From assembly GCA_946811185.2 (NCBI GenBank), contig OX328109.1:45839412-45903411 (forward strand): a DNA stretch of 64,000 bases, written 5' to 3'. Source of the DNA: Hippopus hippopus (Eukaryota; Mollusca; Bivalvia; Cardiida; Cardiidae). Below are positions 21,136 through 35,413 of this stretch, piece after piece. The notes under the pieces were generated by a model. That model was given only the letters and a program-made list of their open reading frames with translations, searched no databases and was not told where the DNA came from. Every line of letters begins with the position of its first letter. Positions within the stretch are counted from its first letter, which is position 1. The translations under genes were made by a program, and so were the position numbers.

Positions 21136-23177
21136 CATTGATACTTTAAATATACTAAGATAATCAATGTACAGTGTAGAAACCCCAGAAAATAAGAAAA
21201 TAATGTCACAAGTGGCAAAAAAAGACTGAAAACTCTTTCAGTAGCAACTGCTTCCTATTGCATCAATCAAACAAAGGGAACTAAATTTTAATTTTTTTTT
21301 TTTTTTTTTTTAATCTCTTTATACCATGACAAGGAATCCAGTTACGTCTACTACCATCTCATATGTGCCAGTTACGCACCCGCGAAAACATGAAAAATCG
21401 ACTTATGGCACATTCCATAGCAGACGACACCTGTTGCTTAAGTCAATATAGGGAACAATTTTTTTTCTCAATTTCTCTTACTAGGGCCATTGAATTGGCA
21501 TTGATACTTTAAATATGCTAAGATGATCAATGTACAGTGTAGAAACCCCAGAAAATAGTGTCACAAGTGGCTAAAAAAGACTGAAAAAACTTTCAGTACC
21601 AACTGCTTCCTATTTCATAAATCAAACAAAGGGAACTAAATTTTAATTTTTTTTTTAATCTCTTTATACCGTGACAAGAAATCCAGTTGCGTTGACTACC
21701 GTCTCATATGTGCCAGTTATGCACCCGCGAAAACATGAAAAATAAACTTACGGCACATTCCATAGCAGACAACACCTGTTGCTTAAGTCAAATATAGGGA
21801 TTTGTTTTTTCTTTTTCTCTTACTAGGGCCATTGAATTGGCATTGATACTTTGAATATGCTAAGATGATCAATGTACAGTGTAGAAATCTCAGAAAATAA
21901 TGTCACAAGTTGCTAAAACAGCTTGAAAACTCTTTCAGTAACAACTGATTTCTATTGCATAAGTCAAACAAAGGGAACTAAATTTTTAAGTTTTTTTAAT
22001 CTCTTTACACCATGACAAGAAATCCAGTTGCGTTGACTACCGTCTCATACCTGCCAGTTACATGCCCATGAAAACATGGAAAATCGACTTACGGCACATT
22101 CTATAGCAGACGACACCTGTTGCTTAAGTCAAATATAGGGAATTTTTTTTTTCCTTTTCTCTTACCATGGCCATTGAATTGGTTACGATGACTATCCCAC
22201 TCATACGTGACCGTTACGTGCTGTGCATAAAATCATAAAATCAACCTGGACACTTTTGGAGGCAACTGATACATGTTGCACAAATCAAAGAAAGGTAAAC
22301 CAAATTCGTTTTCATACCAGGGTCATGAAAAACATTGGACCAAATTTGGTGACCGCGTGAGTCATAAGTCGATTTTATGTTTAACCGCTGTGCAAAAACA
22401 TTGATTCAGAAGCTGTTGCATAAACTTTTTCCAATAAGAAATCTTGTTCTTGTTTGAAGAATTTAGAAATAGGCCAATGAAATACAATAAGATGTAAGAA
22501 TGACTACTAATAAAAACCGGTAAAATAGATAAAATGGCAAAGTTGGAGATTGAACCTCTGACCATCAGGACCCAAAAGAGGTCTTGGTGCAGGGGTGAAA
22601 CACTCTTTGTGATTGAATAGGCTGAAATGACTTGAAGATTTAACATAGATATGCAGAGATTTCCCCCTCTTCCAATCAGCCAATCAAATCTCAGGCCTCT
22701 CTTAAATTATCCAATCACAGAAGGTTTTAGAAAATCAAAATGGCGTCCAATCAGCCAATCAAATCTCATCCCTCTCTTCAAATTATCCAATCAGAAAAGC
22801 TTTGAGAAATTCAATATTGCGCCCAATCAGCCAATCAAATTGCAGACACACCCCCACAATCATCCAATCAGAAAGCTTTGAGCCATATTTAAATGGCGCC
22901 CGAAAATATCAATAGAAAACAGTGAACAAATATCGGCATAAAAGTGGATTTTAAGTCTTCTTTGAAGGCTGTTATGCAGTCCTTGGCAAACTGCCAGGCA
23001 TGCACCCTCCACACATACCAGATTTCACTGAAAATGGGCGAACATTTAAGAAAACAGGGTGACAGAAGACCTTGTTTTTGTGCCTTCTAGCACGCACCTT
23101 GCAACAGTGACTTCCCCTGATCCATTGATTCCTTGATTCGATTTGCTTTTCTAATTCAGGCCAACTGCCATACTGCA
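21136..23177. repeat. Monomer M11, 2042 bp; near-identical to M13
   Basis: A 21136, B 21499, C 21841, D' 22183, CCAAT module 22672-22914. The differences from M13, 4080 bp downstream, that I noticed are four substitutions: ATACTAAG near 21165, CTACCATC against CTACGATC, TTACATGCC against TTACGTGCC, and GCGTCC against GCGTTC. U has ATGACTTGA, which stops the 84-codon frame at once, and TATCAATA. Confidence 0.93.
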
Positions 23178-25215
23178 CATTGATACTTTAAATATGCTAA
23201 GATAATCAATGTACAGTGTAGAAACCCCAGAAAATAAGAAAATAATGTCACAAGTGGCAAAAAAAGACTGAAAACTCTTTCAGTAGCAACTGCTTCCTAT
23301 TGTATCAATCAAACAAAGGGAACTAAATTTTAATTTTTTTTTTTTTTTTTAATCTCTTTATACCGTGACAAGGAATCCAGTTACGTCTACTACCATCTCA
23401 TATGTGCCAGTTACGCACCCGCGAAAACATGAAAAATCGACTTATGGCACATTCCATAGCAGACGACACCTGTTGCTTAAGTCAATATAGGGAACAATTT
23501 TTTTTCTCAATTTCTCTTACTAGGGCTATTGAATTGGCATTGATACTTTAAATATGCTAAGATGATCAATGTACAGTGTAGAAACCCCAGAAAATAGTGT
23601 CACAAGTGGCTAAAAAAGACTGAAAAAACTTTCAGTACCAACTGCTTCCTATTTCATAAATCAAACAAAGGGAACTAAATTTTAATATTTTTTTTAATCT
23701 CTTTATACCGTGACAAGAAATCCAGTTGCGTTGACTACCGTCTCATATGTGCCAGTTATGCACCCGTGAAAACATGAAAAATCAACTTACGGCACATTCC
23801 ATAGCAGACGACACTTGTTGCTTAAATCAAATATAGGGATTTTTTCTTTCTTTTTCTCTTACTAGGGCCATTGAATTGGCATTGATACTTTGAATATGCT
23901 AAGATGATCAATGTACAGTGTAGAAATCTCAGAAAATAATGTCACAAGTTGCTAAAACAGACTGAAAACTCTTTCAGTAACAACTGATTTCTATTGCATA
24001 AGTCAAACAAAGGGAACTAAAGTTTTAAGTTTTTTTAATCTCTTTACACCATGACAAGAAATCCAGTTGCGTTGACTACCGTCTCATACCTGCCAGTTAC
24101 GTGCCCGCGAAAACATGAAAAATCAACTTACGGCACATTCTATAGCAGACGACACCTGTTGCTTAAGTCAAATATAGGGAATTTTTTTTTCCTTTTCTCT
24201 TGCTATGGCCATTGAATTGGTTACGATGACTATCCCACTCATACGTGACCGTTACGTGCTCTGCATAAAATCATAAAATCAACCTGGACACTTTTGGAGG
24301 CAACTGATACATGTTGCACAAATCAAAGAAAGGTAAACCAAATTCGTTTTCATACCAGGGTCATGAAAAACATTGGACCAAATTTGGTGACCGCGTGAGT
24401 CATAAATCGATTTTATGTTTAACCGCTATGCAAAAGCATTGATTCAGAAGCTGTTGCATAAACTTTTTCCAATAAGAAATCTTGTTCTTGTTTGAAGAAT
24501 TTAGAAATAGGCCAATGAAATACAATAAGATGTAAGAATGACTACTAAAAAAAACCGGTAAAATAGATAAAATGGCAAAGTTGGAGATTGAACCTCTGAC
24601 CATCAGGACCCAAAAGAGGGCTTGGTGCAGGGGTGAAACAATCTTGGCGATTGAATAGGCTAAAATGACCCGAAGATTTAATATAGATATACAGAGATTT
24701 CCCCCTCTTCCAAGCAGCCAATCAAATTTCAGGCCTCTCTTAAATTATCCAATCACAGAAGGTTTTAGAAAATCAAAATGGCGTCCAATCAGCCAATCAA
24801 ATCTCATCCCTCTCTTCAAATTATCCAATCAGAAAAGCTTTGAGAAATTCAATATTGCGCCCAATCAGCCAATCAAATTGCAGACACACCCCCACAATCA
24901 TCCAATCAGAAAGCTTTGAGCCATATTAAAATGGCGCCCGAAAATATCGATAGAAAACAGTGAACAAATATCGGCATAAAAGTGGATTTTAAGTCTTCTT
25001 TGAAGGCTGTTATGCAGTCCTTGGCAAACTGCCAGGCATGCACCCTCCACACATGCCAGATTTCACTGAAAATGGGCGAACATTTAAGAAAAGAGGGTTA
25101 CAAAAGACCTTGTTTTGGTGCCTTCTAGCACGCACCTTTCAAGAGTGACTTCCCCTGATCCCTTGATTCCTTGATTCGATTTGCTTTTCTAATTCAGGCC
25201 AACTGCCATACTGCA
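23178..25215. repeat. Monomer M12, 2038 bp; twin of M14 in A and B
   Basis: A 23178, B 23538, C 23880, D' 24221, CCAAT module 24710-24952. A and B match M14 closely (TATTGTATC, AGGGCTATT, ACACTTGTTG). C differs at the T tract (AAAGTTTTAAG against AAATTTTTAAT), so the high-identity stretch ends within C. The first CCAAT box is CCAAG. Confidence 0.92.
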
Positions 25216-27257
25216 CATTGATACTTTAAATATGCTAAGATAATCAATGTACAGTGTAGAAACCCCAGAAAATAAGAAAATAATGTCACAAGTGGCAAAA
25301 AAAGACTGAAAACTCTTTCAGTAGCAACTGCTTCCTATTGCATCAATCAAACAAAGGGAACTAAATTTTAATTTTTTTTTTTTTTTTTTTTAATCTCTTT
25401 ATACCATGACAAGGAATCCAGTTACGTCTACTACGATCTCATATGTGCCAGTTACGCACCCGCGAAAACATGAAAAATCGACTTATGGCACATTCCATAG
25501 CAGACGACACCTGTTGCTTAAGTCAATATAGGGAACAATTTTTTTTCTCAATTTCTCTTACTAGGGCCATTGAATTGGCATTGATACTTTAAATATGCTA
25601 AGATGATCAATGTACAGTGTAGAAACCCCAGAAAATAGTGTCACAAGTGGCTAAAAAAGACTGAAAAAACTTTCAGTACCAACTGCTTCCTATTTCATAA
25701 ATCAAACAAAGGGAACTAAATTTTAATTTTTTTTTTAATCTCTTTATACCGTGACAAGAAATCCAGTTGCGTTGACTACCGTCTCATATGTGCCAGTTAT
25801 GCACCCGCGAAAACATGAAAAATAAACTTACGGCACATTCCATAGCAGACAACACCTGTTGCTTAAGTCAAATATAGGGATTTGTTTTTTCTTTTTCTCT
25901 TACTAGGGCCATTGAATTGGCATTGATACTTTGAATATGCTAAGATGATCAATGTACAGTGTAGAAATCTCAGAAAATAATGTCACAAGTTGCTAAAACA
26001 GCTTGAAAACTCTTTCAGTAACAACTGATTTCTATTGCATAAGTCAAACAAAGGGAACTAAATTTTTAAGTTTTTTTAATCTCTTTACACCATGACAAGA
26101 AATCCAGTTGCGTTGACTACCGTCTCATACCTGCCAGTTACGTGCCCATGAAAACATGGAAAATCGACTTACGGCACATTCTATAGCAGACGACACCTGT
26201 TGCTTAAGTCAAATATAGGGAATTTTTTTTTTCCTTTTCTCTTACCATGGCCATTGAATTGGTTACGATGACTATCCCACTCATACGTGACCGTTACGTG
26301 CTGTGCATAAAATCATAAAATCAACCTGGACACTTTTGGAGGCAACTGATACATGTTGCACAAATCAAAGAAAGGTAAACCAAATTCGTTTTCATACCAG
26401 GGTCATGAAAAACATTGGACCAAATTTGGTGACCGCGTGAGTCATAAGTCGATTTTATGTTTAACCGCTGTGCAAAAACATTGATTCAGAAGCTGTTGCA
26501 TAAACTTTTTCCAATAAGAAATCTTGTTCTTGTTTGAAGAATTTAGAAATAGGCCAATGAAATACAATAAGATGTAAGAATGACTACTAATAAAAACCGG
26601 TAAAATAGATAAAATGGCAAAGTTGGAGATTGAACCTCTGACCATCAGGACCCAAAAGAGGTCTTGGTGCAGGGGTGAAACACTCTTTGTGATTGAATAG
26701 GCTGAAATGACTTGAAGATTTAACATAGATATGCAGAGATTTCCCCCTCTTCCAATCAGCCAATCAAATCTCAGGCCTCTCTTAAATTATCCAATCACAG
26801 AAGGTTTTAGAAAATCAAAATGGCGTTCAATCAGCCAATCAAATCTCATCCCTCTCTTCAAATTATCCAATCAGAAAAGCTTTGAGAAATTCAATATTGC
26901 GCCCAATCAGCCAATCAAATTGCAGACACACCCCCACAATCATCCAATCAGAAAGCTTTGAGCCATATTTAAATGGCGCCCGAAAATATCAATAGAAAAC
27001 AGTGAACAAATATCGGCATAAAAGTGGATTTTAAGTCTTCTTTGAAGGCTGTTATGCAGTCCTTGGCAAACTGCCAGGCATGCACCCTCCACACATACCA
27101 GATTTCACTGAAAATGGGCGAACATTTAAGAAAACAGGGTGACAGAAGACCTTGTTTTTGTGCCTTCTAGCACGCACCTTGCAACAGTGACTTCCCCTGA
27201 TCCATTGATTCCTTGATTCGATTTGCTTTTCTAATTCAGGCCAACTGCCATACTGCA
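25216..27257. repeat. Monomer M13, 2042 bp; near-identical to M11
   Basis: A 25216, B 25579, C 25921, D' 26263, CCAAT module 26752-26994. The fourth CCAAT box is mutated (GCGTTCAATC near 26826). It shares with M11 the CAGCTTGAAA change that breaks the hairpin stem in C. Confidence 0.93.
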
Positions 27258-29296
27258 CATTGATACTTTAAATATGCTAAGATAATCAATGTACAGTGTA
27301 GAAACCCCAGAAAATAAGAAAATAATGTCACAAGTGGCAAAAAAAGACTGAAAACTCTTTCAGTAGCAACTGCTTCCTATTGTATCAATCAAACAAAGGG
27401 AACTAAATTTTAATTTTTTTTTTTTTTTTTAATCTCTTTATACCGTGACAAGGAATCCAGTTACGTCTACTACCATCTCATATGTGCCAGTTACGCACCC
27501 GCGAAAACATGAAAAATCGACTTATGGCACATTCCATAGCAGACGACACCTGTTGCTTAAGTCAATATAGGGAACAATTTTTTTTCTCAATTTCTCTTAC
27601 TAGGGCTATTGAATTGGCATTGATACTTTAAATATGCTAAGATGATCAATGTACAGTGTAGAAACCCCAGAAAATAGTGTCACAAGTGGCTAAAAAAGAC
27701 TGAAAAAACTTTCAGTACCAACTGCTTCCTATTTCATAAATCAAACAAAGGGAACTAAATTTTAATATTTTTTTTAATCTCTTTATACCGTGACAAGAAA
27801 TCCAGTTGCGTTGACTACCGTCTCATATGTGCCAGTTATGCACCCGTGAAAACATGAAAAATCAACTTACGGCACATTCCATAGCAGACGACACTTGTTG
27901 CTTAAATCAAATATAGGGATTTTTTCTTTCTTTTTCTCTTACTAGGGCCATTGAATTGGCATTGATACTTTGAATATGCTAAGATGATCAATGTACAGTG
28001 TAGAAATCTCAGAAAATAATGTCACAAGTTGCTAAAACAGACTGAAAACTCTTTCAGTAACAACTGATTTCTATTGCATAAGTCAAACAAAGGGAACTAA
28101 ATTTTTAATTTTTTTTAATCTCTTTACACCATGACAAGAAATCCAGTTGCGTTGACTACCGTCTCATACCTGCCAGTTACGTGCCCGCGAAAACATGAAA
28201 AATCAACTTACGGCACATTCTATAGCAGACGACACCTGTTGCTTAAGTCAAATATAGGGAATTTTTTTTTTCCTTTTCTCTTGCTATGGCCATTGAATTG
28301 GTTACGATGACTATCCCACTCATACGTGACCGTTACGTGCTCTGCATAAAATCATAAAATCAACCTGGACACTTTTGGAGGCAACTGATACATGTTGCAC
28401 AAATCAAAGAAAGGTAAACCAAATTCGTTTTCATACCAGGGTCATGAAAAACATTGGACCAAATTTGGTGACCGCGTGAGTCATAAATCGATTTTATGTT
28501 TAACCGCTATGCAAAAGCATTGATTCAGAAGCTGTTGCATAAACTTTTTCCAATAAGAAATCTTGTTCTTGTTTGAAGAATTTAGAAATAGGCCAATGAA
28601 ATACAATAAGATGTAAGAATGACTACTAATAAAAACCGGTAAAATAGATAAAATGGCAAAGTTGGAGATTGAACCTCTGACCATCAGGACCCAAAAGAGG
28701 GCTTGGTGCAGGGGTGAAACAATCTTTGCGATTGAATAGGCTAAAATGACCCGAAGATTTAATATAGATATACAGAGATTTCCCCCTCTTCCAAGCAGCC
28801 AATCAAATTTCAGGCCTCTCTTAAATTATCCAATCACAGAAGGTTTTAGAAAATCAAAATGGCGTCCAATCAGCCAATCAAATCTCATCCCTCTCTTCAA
28901 ATTATCCAATCAGAAAAGCTTTGAGAAATTCAATATTGCGCCCAATCAGCCAATCAAATTGCAGACACACCCCCACAATCATCCAATCAGAAAGCTTTGA
29001 GCCATATTAAAATGGCGCCCGAAAATATCAATAGAAAACAGTGAACAAATATCGGCATAAAAGTGGATTTTAAGTCTTCTTTGAAGGCTGTTATGCAGTC
29101 CTTGGCAAACTGCCAGGCATGCACCCTCCACACATACCAGATTTCACTGAAAATGGGCGAACATTTAAGAAAACAGGGTGACAGAAGACCTTGTTTTGGT
29201 GCCTTCTAGCACACACCTTGCAAGAGTGACTTCCCCTGATCCCTTGATTCCTTGATTCGGTTTTCTTTTCTAATTCAGGCCAACTGCCATACTGCA
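27258..29296. repeat. Monomer M14, 2039 bp
   Basis: A 27258, B 27618, C 27960, D' 28302, CCAAT module 28791-29033. A and B belong to the M12 type. From C onward it matches M16 instead: U has CAAAAGCATTG, AGAGGGCTTGG and CACACACC. It therefore sits at the switch between two duplicated blocks. Confidence 0.92.
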
Positions 29297-31334
29297 CATT
29301 GATACTTTAAATATGCTAAGATAATCAATGTACAGTGTAGAAACCCCAGAAAATAAGAAAATAACGTCACAAGTGGCAAAAAAAGACTGAAAACTCTTTC
29401 AGTAGCAACTGCTTCCTATTGCATCAATCAAACAAAGGGAACTAAATTTTAATTTTTTTTTTTTTTTCTAATCTCTTTATACCATGACAAGGAATCCAGT
29501 TACGTCTACTACCATCTCATATGTGCCAGTTACTCACCCGCGAAAACATGAAAAATCGACTTATGGCACATTCCATAGCAGACGACACCTGTTGCTTAAG
29601 TCAATATAGGGAACAATTTTTTTTCTCAATTTCTCTTACTAGGGCCATTGAATTGGCATTGATACTTTAAATATGCTAAGATGATCAATGTACAGTGTAG
29701 AAACCCCAGAAAATAGTGTCACAAGTGGCTAAAAAAGACTGAAAAAACTTTCAGTACCAACTGCTTCCTATTTCATAAATCAAACAAAGGGAACTAAATT
29801 TTAATTTTTTTTTTAATCTCTTTATACCGTGACAAGAAATCCAGTTGCGTTGACTACCGTCTCATATGTGCCAGTTATGCACCCGCGAAAACATGAAAAA
29901 TCAACTTACGGCACATTCCATAGCAGACGACACCTGTTGCTTAAGTCAAATATAGGGATTTTTTTTTCTTTTTCTCTTACTAGGGCCATTGAATTGGCAT
30001 TGATACTTTGAATATGCTAAGATGATCAATGTACAGTGTAGAAATCTCAGAAAATAATGTCACAAGTTGCTAAAACAGACTGAAAACTCTTTCAGTAACA
30101 ACTAATTTCTATTGCATAAGTCAAACAAAGGGAACTAACGTTTTAAGTTTTTTTAATCTCTTTACACCATGACAAGAAATCCAGTTGCGTTGACTACCGT
30201 CTCATACCTGCCAGTTACGTGCCCGCGAAAACATGAAAAATCAACTTACGGCATATTCTATAGCAGACGACACCTGTTGCTTAAGTCAAATATAGGGAAT
30301 TTTTTTTTTCCTTTTCTCTTGCTATGGCCATTGAATTGGTTACGATGACTATCCCACTCATACGTGACCGTTACGTGCTGTGCATAAAATCATAAAATCA
30401 ACCTGGACACTTTTGGAGGCAACTGATACATGTTGCACAAATCAAAGAAAGGTAAACCAAATTCGTTTTCATACCAGGGTCATGAAAAACATTGGACCAA
30501 ATTTGGTGACCGCGTGAGTCATAAGTTGATTTTATGTTTAACCGCTGTGCAAAAACATTGATTCAGAAGCTGTTGCATAAATTTTTTCCAATAAGAAATA
30601 TTGTTCTTGTTTGAAGAATTTAGAAATAGGCCAATGAAATACAATAAGATGTAAGAATGACTACTAATAAAAACCGGTAAAATAGATAAAATGGCAAAGT
30701 TGGAGATTGAACCTCTGACCATCAGGACCCAAAAGAGGTCTTGGTGCAGGGGTGAAACGCTGTTTGCGATTGAATAGGCTGAAATGACCCGAAGATTTAA
30801 CATAGATATGCAGAGATTTCCCCCTCTTCCAATGAGCCAATCAAATCGCAGGCCTCTCTTAAATTATCCAATCACAGAAGGTTTTAGAAAATCAAAATGG
30901 CGTCCAATCAGCCAATCAAATCTCATCCCTCTCTTCAAATTATCCAATCAGAAAAGCTTTGAGAAATTAAATATTGCGCCCAAGCAGCCAATCAAATTGC
31001 AGACACACCCCCACAATCATCCAATCAGAAAGCTTTGAGCCATTTTAAAATGGCGCCCGAAAATATCGATAGAAAACAGTGAACAAATATCGGCATAAAA
31101 GTGGATTTTAAGTCTTCTTTGAAGGCTGTTATGCAGTCCTTGGCAAACTGCCAGGCATGCACCCTCCACACATGCCAGATTTCACTGAAAATGGGCGAAC
31201 ATTTAAGAAAACAGGGTAACAGAAGACCTTGTTTTGGTGCCTTCTAGCACGCACCTTGCAACAGTGACTTCCCCTGATCCCTTGATTCCTTGATTCGATT
31301 TGCTTTTCTAATTCAGGCCAACTGCCATACTGCA
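29297..31334. repeat. Monomer M15, 2038 bp; near-identical to M17
   Basis: A 29297, B 29657, C 29998, D' 30340, CCAAT module 30829-31071. Shared with M17: TTTTCTAATC at the A T tract, GGAACTAACG in C, GAAATATTGTTC in U, and the seventh CCAAT box mutated to CCAAG. Private: the first pair reads CCAATGAGCC. Confidence 0.92.
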
Positions 31335-33375
31335 CATTGATACTTTAAATATGCTAAGATAATCAATGTACAGTGTAGAAACCCCAGAAAATAAGAAAAT
31401 AATGTCACAAGTGGCAAAAAAAGACTGAAAACTCTTTCAGTAGCAACTGCTTCCTATTGCATCAATCAAACAAAGGGAACTAAATTTTATTTTATTTTTT
31501 TTTTTTTTAATCTCTTTATACCGTGACAAGGAATGCAGTTACGTCTACTACCATCTCATATGTGCCAGTTACGCACCCGCGAAAACATGAAAAATCGACT
31601 TATGGCACATTCCATAGCAGACGACACCTGTTGCTTAAGTCAATATAGGGAACAATTTTTTTTCTCAATTTCTCTTACTAGGGCCATTGAATTGGCATTG
31701 ATACTTTAAATATGCTAAGATGATCAATGTACAGTGTACAAACCCCAGAAAATAGTGTCACGAGTGGCTAAAAAAGACTGAAAAAACTTTCAGTACCAAC
31801 TGCTTCCTATTTCATAAATCAAACAAAGGGAACTAAATTTTAATTTTTTTTTTAATCTCTTTATACCGTGACAAGAAATCCAGTTGCGTTGACTACCGTC
31901 ACATATGTGCCAGTTATGCACCCGCGAAAACATGAAAAATCAACTTACGGCACATTCCATAGCAGACAACACCTGTTGCTTAAGTCAAATATAGGGATTT
32001 TTTTTTTTCTTTTTCTCTTACTAGGGCCATTGAATTGGCATTGATACTTTGAATATGCTAAGATGATCAATGTACAGTGTAGAAATCTCAGAAAATAATG
32101 TCACAAGTTGCTAAAACAGACTGAAAACTCTTTCAGTAACAACTGATTTCTATTGCATAAGTCAAACAAAGGGAACTAAATTTTTAATTTTTTTTAATCT
32201 CTTTACACCATGACAAGAAATCCAGTTGCGTTGACTACCGTCTCATACCTGCCAGTTACGTGCCTGCGAAAACATGAAAAATCGACTTACGGCACATTCT
32301 ATAGCAGACGACACCTGTTGCTTAAGTCAAATATAGGGAATTTTTTTTTTCCTTTTCTCTTGCTATGGCCATTGAATTGGTTACGATGACTATCCCACTC
32401 ATACGTGACCGTTACGTGCTCTGCATAAAATCATAAAATCAACCTGGACACTTTTGGAGGCAACTGATACATGTTGCACAAATCAAAGAAAGGTAAACCA
32501 AATTCGTTTTCATACCAGGGTCATGAAAAACATTGGACCAAATTTGGTGACCGCGTGAGTCATAAATCGATTTTATGTTTAACCGCTATGCAAAAGCATT
32601 GATTCAGAAGCTGTTGCATAAACTTTTTCCAATAAGAAATCTTGTTCTTGTTTGAAGAATTTAGAAATAGGCCAATGAAATACAATAAGATGTAAGAATG
32701 ACTACTAATAAAAACCGGTAAAATAGATAAAATGGCAAAGTTGGAGATTGAACCTCTGACCATCAGGACCCAAAAGAGGGCTTGGTGCAGGGGTGAAACA
32801 ATCTTTGCGATTGAATAGGCTAAAATGACCCGAAGATTTAATATAGATATACAGAGATTTCCCCCTCTTCCAAGCAGCCAATCAAATTTCAGGCCTCTCT
32901 TAAATTATCCAATCACAGAAGGTTTTAGAAAATCAAAATGGCGTCCAATCAGCCAATCAAATCTCATCCCTCTCTTCAAATTATCCAATCAGAAAAGCTT
33001 TGAGAAATTCAATATTGCGCCCAATCAGCCAATCAAATTGCAGACACACCCCCACAATCATCCAATCAGAAAGCTTTGAGCCATATTAAAATGGCGCCCG
33101 AAAATATCAATAGAAAACAGTGAACAAATATCGGCATAAAAGTGGATTTTAAGTCTTCTTTGAAGGCTGTTATGCAGTCCTTGGCAAACTGCCAGGCATG
33201 CACCCTCCACACATACCAGATTTCACTGAAAATGGGCGAACATTTAAGAAAACAGGGTGACAGAAGACCTTGTTTTGGTGCCTTCTAGCACACACCTTGC
33301 AAGAGTGACTTCCCCTGATCCCTTGATTCCTTGATTCGGTTTTCTTTTCTAATTCAGGCCAACTGCCATACTGCA
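31335..33375. repeat. Monomer M16, 2041 bp; near-identical to M18 except late U
   Basis: A 31335, B 31696, C 32039, D' 32381, CCAAT module 32870-33112. A and B carry TTTTATTTTATTTT, GTGTACAAACC, TCACGAGTGG and CCGTCACATATG, all also in M18 4079 bp downstream. U is the M14 type with TATCAATA. Confidence 0.92.
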
Positions 33376-35413
33376 CATTGATACTTTAAATATGCTAAGA
33401 TAATCAATGTACAGTGTAGAAACCCCAGAAAATAAGAAAATAACGTCACAAGTGGCAAAAAAAGACTGAAAACTCTTTCAGTAGCAACTGCTTCCTATTG
33501 CATCAATCAAACAAAGGGAACTAAATTTTAATTTTTTTTTTTTTTTCTAATCTCTTTATACCATGACAAGGAATCCAGTTACGTCTACTACCATCTCATA
33601 TGTGCCAGTTACTCACCCGCGAAAACATGAAAAATCGACTTATGGCACATTCCATAGCAGACGACACCTGTTGCTTAAGTCAATATAGGGAACAATTTTT
33701 TTTCTCAATTTCTCTTACTAGGGCCATTGAATTGGCATTGATACTTTAAATATGCTAAGATGATCAATGTACAGTGTAGAAACCCCAGAAAATAGTGTCA
33801 CAAGTGGCTAAAAAAGACTGAAAAAACTTTCAGTACCAACTGCTTCCTATTTCATAAATCAAACAAAGGGAACTAAATTTTAATTTTTTTTTTAATCTCT
33901 TTATACCGTGACAAGAAATCCAGTTGCGTTGACTACCGTCTCATATGTGCCAGTTATGCACCCGCGAAAACATGAAAAATCAACTTACGGCACATTCCAT
34001 AGCAGACGACACCTGTTGCTTAAGTCAAATATAGGGATTTTTTTTTCTTTTTCTCTTACTAGGGCCATTGAATTGGCATTGATACTTTGAATATGCTAAG
34101 ATGATCAATGTACAGTGTAGAAATCTCAGAAAATAATGTCACAAGTTGCTAAAACAGCCTGAAAACTCTTTCAGTAACAACTAATTTCTATTGCATAAGT
34201 CAAACAAAGGGAACTAACGTTTTAAGTTTTTTTAATCTCTTTACACCATGACAAGAAATCCAGTTGCGTTGACTACCGTCTCATACCTGCCAGTTACGTG
34301 CCCGCGAAAACATGAAAAATCAACTTACGGCATATTCTATAGCAGACGACACCTGTTGCTTAAGTCAAATATAGGGAATTTTTTTTTTCCTTTTCTCTTG
34401 CTATGGCCATTGAATTGGTTACGATGACTATCCCACTCATACGTGACCGTTACGTGCTGTGCATAAAATCATAAAATCAACCTGGACACTTTTGGAGGCA
34501 ACTGATACATGTTGCACAAATCAAAGAAAGGTAAACCAAATTCGTTTTCATACCAGGGTCATGAAAAACATTGGACCAAATTTGGTGACCGCGTGAGTCA
34601 TAAGTTGATTTTATGTTTAACCGCTGTGCAAAAACATTGATTCAGAAGCTGTTGCATAAATTTTTTCCAATAAGAAATATTGTTCTTGTTTGAAGAATTT
34701 AGAAATAGGCCAATGAAATACAATAAGATGTAAGAATGACTACTAATAAAAACCGGTAAAATAGATAAAATGGCAAAGTTGGAGATTGAACCTCTGACCA
34801 TCAGGACCCAAAAGAGGTCTTGGTGCAGGGGTGAAACGCTGTTTGCGATTGAATAGGCTGAAATGACCCGAAGATTTAACATAGATATGCAGAGATTTCC
34901 CCCTCTTCCAATCAGCCAATCAAATCGCAGGCCTCTCTTAAATTATCCAATCACAGAAGGTTTTAGAAAATCAAAATGGCGTCCAATCAGCCAATCAAAT
35001 CTCATCCCTCTCTTCAAATTATCCAATCAGAAAAGCTTTGAGAAATTAAATATTGCGCCCAAGCAGCCAATCAAATTGCAGACACACCCCCACAATCATC
35101 CAATCAGAAAGCTTTGAGCCATTTTAAAATGGCGCCCGAAAATATCGATAGAAAACAGTGAACAAATATCGGCATAAAAGTGGATTTTAAGTCTTCTTTG
35201 AAGGCTGTTATGCAGTCCTTGGCAAACTGCCAGGCATGCACCCTCCACACATGCCAGATTTCACTGAAAATGGGCGAACATTTAAGAAAACAGGGTAACA
35301 GAAGACCTTGTTTTGGTGCCTTCTAGCACGCAACTTGCAACAGTGACTTCCCCTGATCCCTTGATTCCTTGATTCGATTTGCTTTTCTAATTCAGGCCAA
35401 CTGCCATACTGCA
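33376..35413. repeat. Monomer M17, 2038 bp; near-identical to M15
   Basis: A 33376, B 33736, C 34077, D' 34419, CCAAT module 34908-35150. It differs from M15 at a few sites, for example AACAGCCTG against AACAGACTG in C, and CACGCAACTT in late U. Confidence 0.92.

Larger units (their letters stand above)
21136..29296. repeat. Higher-order tandem duplication M11-M12 / M13-M14 (period 4080 bp)
   Basis: Two adjacent dimers that share private variants throughout A and B of both monomers. By eye the high-identity stretch runs from late U of M10 (about 20.8 kb) to C of M14 (about 28.0 kb). M11 and M12 differ from each other far more than M11 differs from M13. Confidence 0.85.
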
